Made by a program: the position numbers and the translations under genes. A stretch of DNA of 64,000 nt. It comes from Pseudobutyrivibrio xylanivorans DSM 14809. Lineage in GTDB: Bacteria > Bacillota > Clostridia > Lachnospirales > Lachnospiraceae. The notes beneath the pieces are model-generated. The model was not told where the DNA came from and searched no databases. It saw only the letters and a program-made list of their open reading frames with translations. The stretch covers positions 1 to 64,000 of the forward strand of contig NZ_FQYQ01000004.1 in assembly GCF_900141825.1 (NCBI RefSeq), in the 5' to 3' direction. Position 1 is the stretch's first letter, and every line of letters starts with the position of its first letter. Shown piece by piece: positions 60,985-64,000 of the stretch.

Positions 60985-62720
60985 TGGAAAATAAATCTCA
61001 ATCTAAAATATTAAATCGTGTTTTAATAGAATTAAAAGCGTATGATTTACAGATTTTAGTCTCAGTTTTATGTGCTTTAGCAACGGTGGTTCTTCAATTA
61101 AGAATACCAATTCTAACAGGAAGGGCGGTAGATTGTATTATTGGCCCAGCTGAGATTGATTATGATGGACTGATTTTCATATTAAAAGAGATTTCTCTTA
61201 ATGTAGTTGCTACTGGATTTATCCAATGGGTTATGAACAGGGTAAATAATAATATTACCTATACTATTACAAAGAACTTTAGAGACCGTGCATTTGCAAA
61301 GCTTCAGCACATGAAGCTGGCTGAGATTGACAGCCATCCGCATGGTGATTTTGTAAGTAGAATCGTTGCAGATGCAGAAACATTTTCAGATGGTTTGCTA
61401 ATGGGATTTACGCAGCTGTTTACAGGAGTACTAACTATTCTTGGAACAATCTATTTCATGGTCATTATTTCATGGAAGATAGCACTTGTAGTCATTATTG
61501 CAACTCCATTTTCTCTTTTACTAGCCAGATTTATTTCTGAAAGAACATACAAGTATTTTGGGGATCAGGCAAAGCTTAGAGGTGACGAAACTTCTTATAT
61601 TGAAGAGATTATTATCAACAAGAATATAGTTCGAAACATGGACTATGAGGACAGAGCCCTACAGAACTTTGAGGATATGAATAATAAGCTGGCGGATGCG
61701 TCAATGCGAGCAACTTTTTATTCATCTACGGTTAATCCAAGCACACGTCTTATTAATAATTTGATCTATGCGTCCGTTGGAGTATTTGGTGCTTTGATGT
61801 CAATAGGTGGAGGAATCACTGTAGGTGGTCTTACATCTTTCCTATATTATGCCAGCGGATATGGAAAACCATTTAACGAAATCTCAGGCGTAATTACTGA
61901 ATTCCAAAATGCCTTGGCCTGTGCTGAGCGTCTTTTTGTAATGATTGATGCTGAGGTAGAGGTTAATAATGGAAATGCTAATATAGACAGTGCAAAGGGT
62001 GAGATTGAATTTAAGGATGTAAGCTTTTCATATGATAAGAGTAAAAAGCTTATAGAACATCTTAATCTTAAGGTAGAGCCTGGAAAGCGAGTAGCTATTG
62101 TAGGTCCAACTGGTGCAGGAAAAAGTACAATCATTAATCTTTTAATGAGATTTTATGATATTGACGCCGGAGAAATTTTAATAGATGGCACAGATATAAG
62201 AGATATAGATATAGATAATCTTAGAAGAAACTTTGGAATGGTGCTTCAGGAAACATGGTTGAAGAATGCAACTATCAAAGAAAATCTGAAGATGGCAAGT
62301 CCAAATGCCACCGATGATGAGATTATTGAAGCTGCAAAGGCTACACACGCTCATAGCTTCATAAAGAGAATGCCTTATGGCTACGATACAATTCTATCTC
62401 CAGAGAATGGATCTCTTTCTCAGGGACAGATGCAGCTTTTGTGTATTACAAGAGTAATGTTAAATATTCCGCGTATGTTGATTTTGGATGAGGCAACCTC
62501 ATCAATCGATACCAGAACAGAACAAAAGATACAATCAGCATTTAATAAGATGATGAAAGGCCGAACTACCTTTGTTGTAGCTCACAGACTTTCAACAATA
62601 CGTGAGGCTGATGTGATTTTATTCGTCAAGGATGGTCAAATTGTTGAGCAGGGTAATCACACAGAGTTGTTGCAGAAAGACGGATATTATGCTAAATTAT
62701 ATCGGAGTCAAATCGCATAG
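60984..62720 (+). CDS. ABC exporter half-transporter, catalytic subunit (second pair)
   Basis: This 578-residue partner keeps the catalytic residues: Walker A GPTGAGKST at 374-382, Walker B LILDEATSS with Glu503, and His534. Its signature is LSQGQ, which faces the degenerate Walker site of its partner, so the heterodimer has one consensus ATP site. It starts with GTG overlapping the upstream stop by one base, with GGAGG about 8 nt before. Compared with 12811 it lacks the ~40-residue insertion between membrane and ATPase domains. murA follows after 57 bp without an obvious terminator. Confidence 0.93.
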   Translation: MENKSQSKILNRVLIELKAYDLQILVSVLCALATVVLQLRIPILTGRAVDCIIGPAEIDYDGLIFILKEISLNVVATGFIQWVMNRVNNNITYTITKNFRDRAFAKLQHMKLAEIDSHPHGDFVSRIVADAETFSDGLLMGFTQLFTGVLTILGTIYFMVIISWKIALVVIIATPFSLLLARFISERTYKYFGDQAKLRGDETSYIEEIIINKNIVRNMDYEDRALQNFEDMNNKLADASMRATFYSSTVNPSTRLINNLIYASVGVFGALMSIGGGITVGGLTSFLYYASGYGKPFNEISGVITEFQNALACAERLFVMIDAEVEVNNGNANIDSAKGEIEFKDVSFSYDKSKKLIEHLNLKVEPGKRVAIVGPTGAGKSTIINLLMRFYDIDAGEILIDGTDIRDIDIDNLRRNFGMVLQETWLKNATIKENLKMASPNATDDEIIEAAKATHAHSFIKRMPYGYDTILSPENGSLSQGQMQLLCITRVMLNIPRMLILDEATSSIDTRTEQKIQSAFNKMMKGRTTFVVAHRLSTIREADVILFVKDGQIVEQGNHTELLQKDGYYAKLYRSQIA

Positions 62721-62777
62721 GGATAACTATGCCCTTTTTTGGCTTATAGAGATTTTGAGAGAATTGTAGGAGACAAT

Positions 62778-64000
62778 ATGGAACAGTATGTGATAAAAGG
62801 CGGCACACCACTTTCTGGTGAAGTGGAAATCAGTGGCGCTAAGAATGCGGCACTGGGAATTCTTGCAGGTGCCATAATGACAGACGAAACTGTTACAATT
62901 GAAAATCTGCCAAATGTCAAAGATATAAATGTACTTATCGGAGCACTTGAGGATATTGGTGCTTCTATTACTCGCATTGATGAGCACACAGTTAAGATTA
63001 ACGGTTCTAGCATATCAAGACTGTCAGTGGATTATGAATATATTAAGAAGATTCGTGCTTCTTATTATTTAATGGGAGCACTTTTAGGAAAGTATAAGAA
63101 CGCCGAGGTTGCACTTCCAGGTGGATGTCTTATCGGAGCACGTCCTATCGATTTACATGTTAAGGGGCTTAAGGCTCTTGGAGCAAATGTTGACGTATCT
63201 TATGGACTTTGGTCAGCACGTGCTGATAAGCTTGCTGGTAGCCACATTTATCTTGATAAGGTATCTGTTGGTGCTACTATCAATATTATGCTTGCAGCTG
63301 TTCTTGCTGAAGGAAAGACTACTATCGAGAACGCAGCTAAGGAGCCACACGTCGTAGATGTTGCTTCATTCCTTAACAGTATGGGAGCTAACATCCGAGG
63401 CGCAGGTACAGATGTTATTCGTATCGTTGGTGTTCCTGCACTTCACGGTACTACATATGCAGTTATTCCAGATCAGATTGAGGCTGGTACATATATGTGT
63501 GCAGCCGCAGCTACTCATGGAGATATTCTTGTTAAGAATGTTATTCCTAAGCATTTAGAGGCTACTTCTGCTAAGCTTATTGAGGCTGGTTGTGTTATTG
63601 AGGAATATGATGATGCAGTTCGCGTTATCGCAAAGGGACGTAAGCTTACAAAGACTCACGTTACTACGCTTCCTTATCCAGGCTTCCCTACAGATATGCA
63701 GCCTGAGATTACAGCAGTACTTGGTATTGCTGATGGTACAAGTACAGTTACAGAATCGATTTTCGAGAATCGATTCAAGTATGTAGATGAGCTTGCACGC
63801 ATGGGAGCAAATATTAAGGTAGAGAGCACAGTAGCTATTGTTACTGGTGTTGAGAGATATACAGGTGCTCAGGTATGCGCACCAGATCTTCGTGCCGGTG
63901 CTGCACTTATAATTGCAGGTCTTGCTGCAGATGGTATCACTATCATCGATGATATCAAGTATATCCAGCGTGGATATGAAGATATCGTTGGTAAGTTAAA
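62778..64000 (+). CDS. murA: UDP-N-acetylglucosamine 1-carboxyvinyltransferase (partial, 3' end outside window)
   Basis: The reading frame is open from the ATG at 62778 to the window edge (407 codons, nearly the full family length). MurA adds enolpyruvate to UDP-GlcNAc, the first committed step of peptidoglycan synthesis, and is the fosfomycin target. The motif SGAKNAAL is at 19-26, and the catalytic loop LPGGCLIGARPIDLH holds Cys117, the residue that fosfomycin alkylates, so sensitivity is expected. AGGAG lies 6 nt before the ATG. Firmicutes often have two MurA copies; this sequence cannot tell which one this is. Confidence 0.95.
   Translation, partial: MEQYVIKGGTPLSGEVEISGAKNAALGILAGAIMTDETVTIENLPNVKDINVLIGALEDIGASITRIDEHTVKINGSSISRLSVDYEYIKKIRASYYLMGALLGKYKNAEVALPGGCLIGARPIDLHVKGLKALGANVDVSYGLWSARADKLAGSHIYLDKVSVGATINIMLAAVLAEGKTTIENAAKEPHVVDVASFLNSMGANIRGAGTDVIRIVGVPALHGTTYAVIPDQIEAGTYMCAAAATHGDILVKNVIPKHLEATSAKLIEAGCVIEEYDDAVRVIAKGRKLTKTHVTTLPYPGFPTDMQPEITAVLGIADGTSTVTESIFENRFKYVDELARMGANIKVESTVAIVTGVERYTGAQVCAPDLRAGAALIIAGLAADGITIIDDIKYIQRGYEDIVGKL

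Overview
The window looks like a chromosomal segment of a low-G+C, Gram-positive anaerobe of the Lachnospiraceae, most likely close to Butyrivibrio/Pseudobutyrivibrio. This is an inference from gene content: a GlgC/GlgD pair, a transketolase split into two subunits, DnaD plus a DnaC/DnaI-type loader, SpoVG, a class B-like sortase with its substrate, LTA synthase, and very large Ig-like surface proteins. AGGAGG-type ribosome sites are strong, and most genes are packed into short operons. No rRNA, phage, insertion sequence or CRISPR array was seen.

Layout. 1-420: four tRNAs (Val, Tyr, initiator Met, Phe) and a terminator. 0.5-10.3 kb: a zinc-dependent phospholipase C-like protein (minus), a degenerate ATPase/nuclease-fold protein, split transketolase, aldose epimerase (minus), a bifunctional penicillin-binding protein, a ROK glucokinase and a TetR regulator (minus). 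10.5-14.8 kb: a MarR regulator with a clear promoter/operator, then a heterodimeric ABC exporter. 14.8-15.7 kb: a compact Fic toxin/antitoxin pair. 15.9-31.4 kb: a cell-surface region with a 3588-residue secreted repeat protein, an ATPase/nuclease gene bracketed by inverted repeats, a sortase and a BspA-like sortase substrate. 31.4-36.9 kb: a YhhN-type membrane protein, an 850-residue anchored protein with a degenerate C39-like tail (minus), and LTA synthase.

36.9-37.6 kb: the gap between convergent LTA synthase and PRPP synthetase genes is almost completely filled by one imperfect inverted repeat of about 730 bp. 37.6-42.6 kb (minus): prs, the dnaC-like loader gene, dnaD, then murC. A cluster of three perfect DnaA boxes sits between dnaD and murC. 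42.7-46.1 kb: glgC, glgD, spoVG, pth. 46.2-52.8 kb: an operon with its own promoter. It encodes a BTAD regulator carrying a dead GGDEF-like domain, a secreted transglutaminase-like lipoprotein, a PilC/GspF membrane protein, four small one-pass pilin-like proteins and PilT. This looks like a minimal, atypical type IV filament system. 52.8-64 kb: SulP anion transporter, mfd, a PrsA-like lipoprotein, a second heterodimeric ABC exporter, and murA running off the end.

Many genes serve the envelope: peptidoglycan (murC, murA, PBP), teichoic acid, sortase anchoring, giant surface proteins and pilus-like machinery. The best candidates for undescribed biology are the reduced pilus operon, the inverted-repeat-flanked ATPase gene whose ribosome site lies inside a repeat arm, and the 730-bp inverted repeat.
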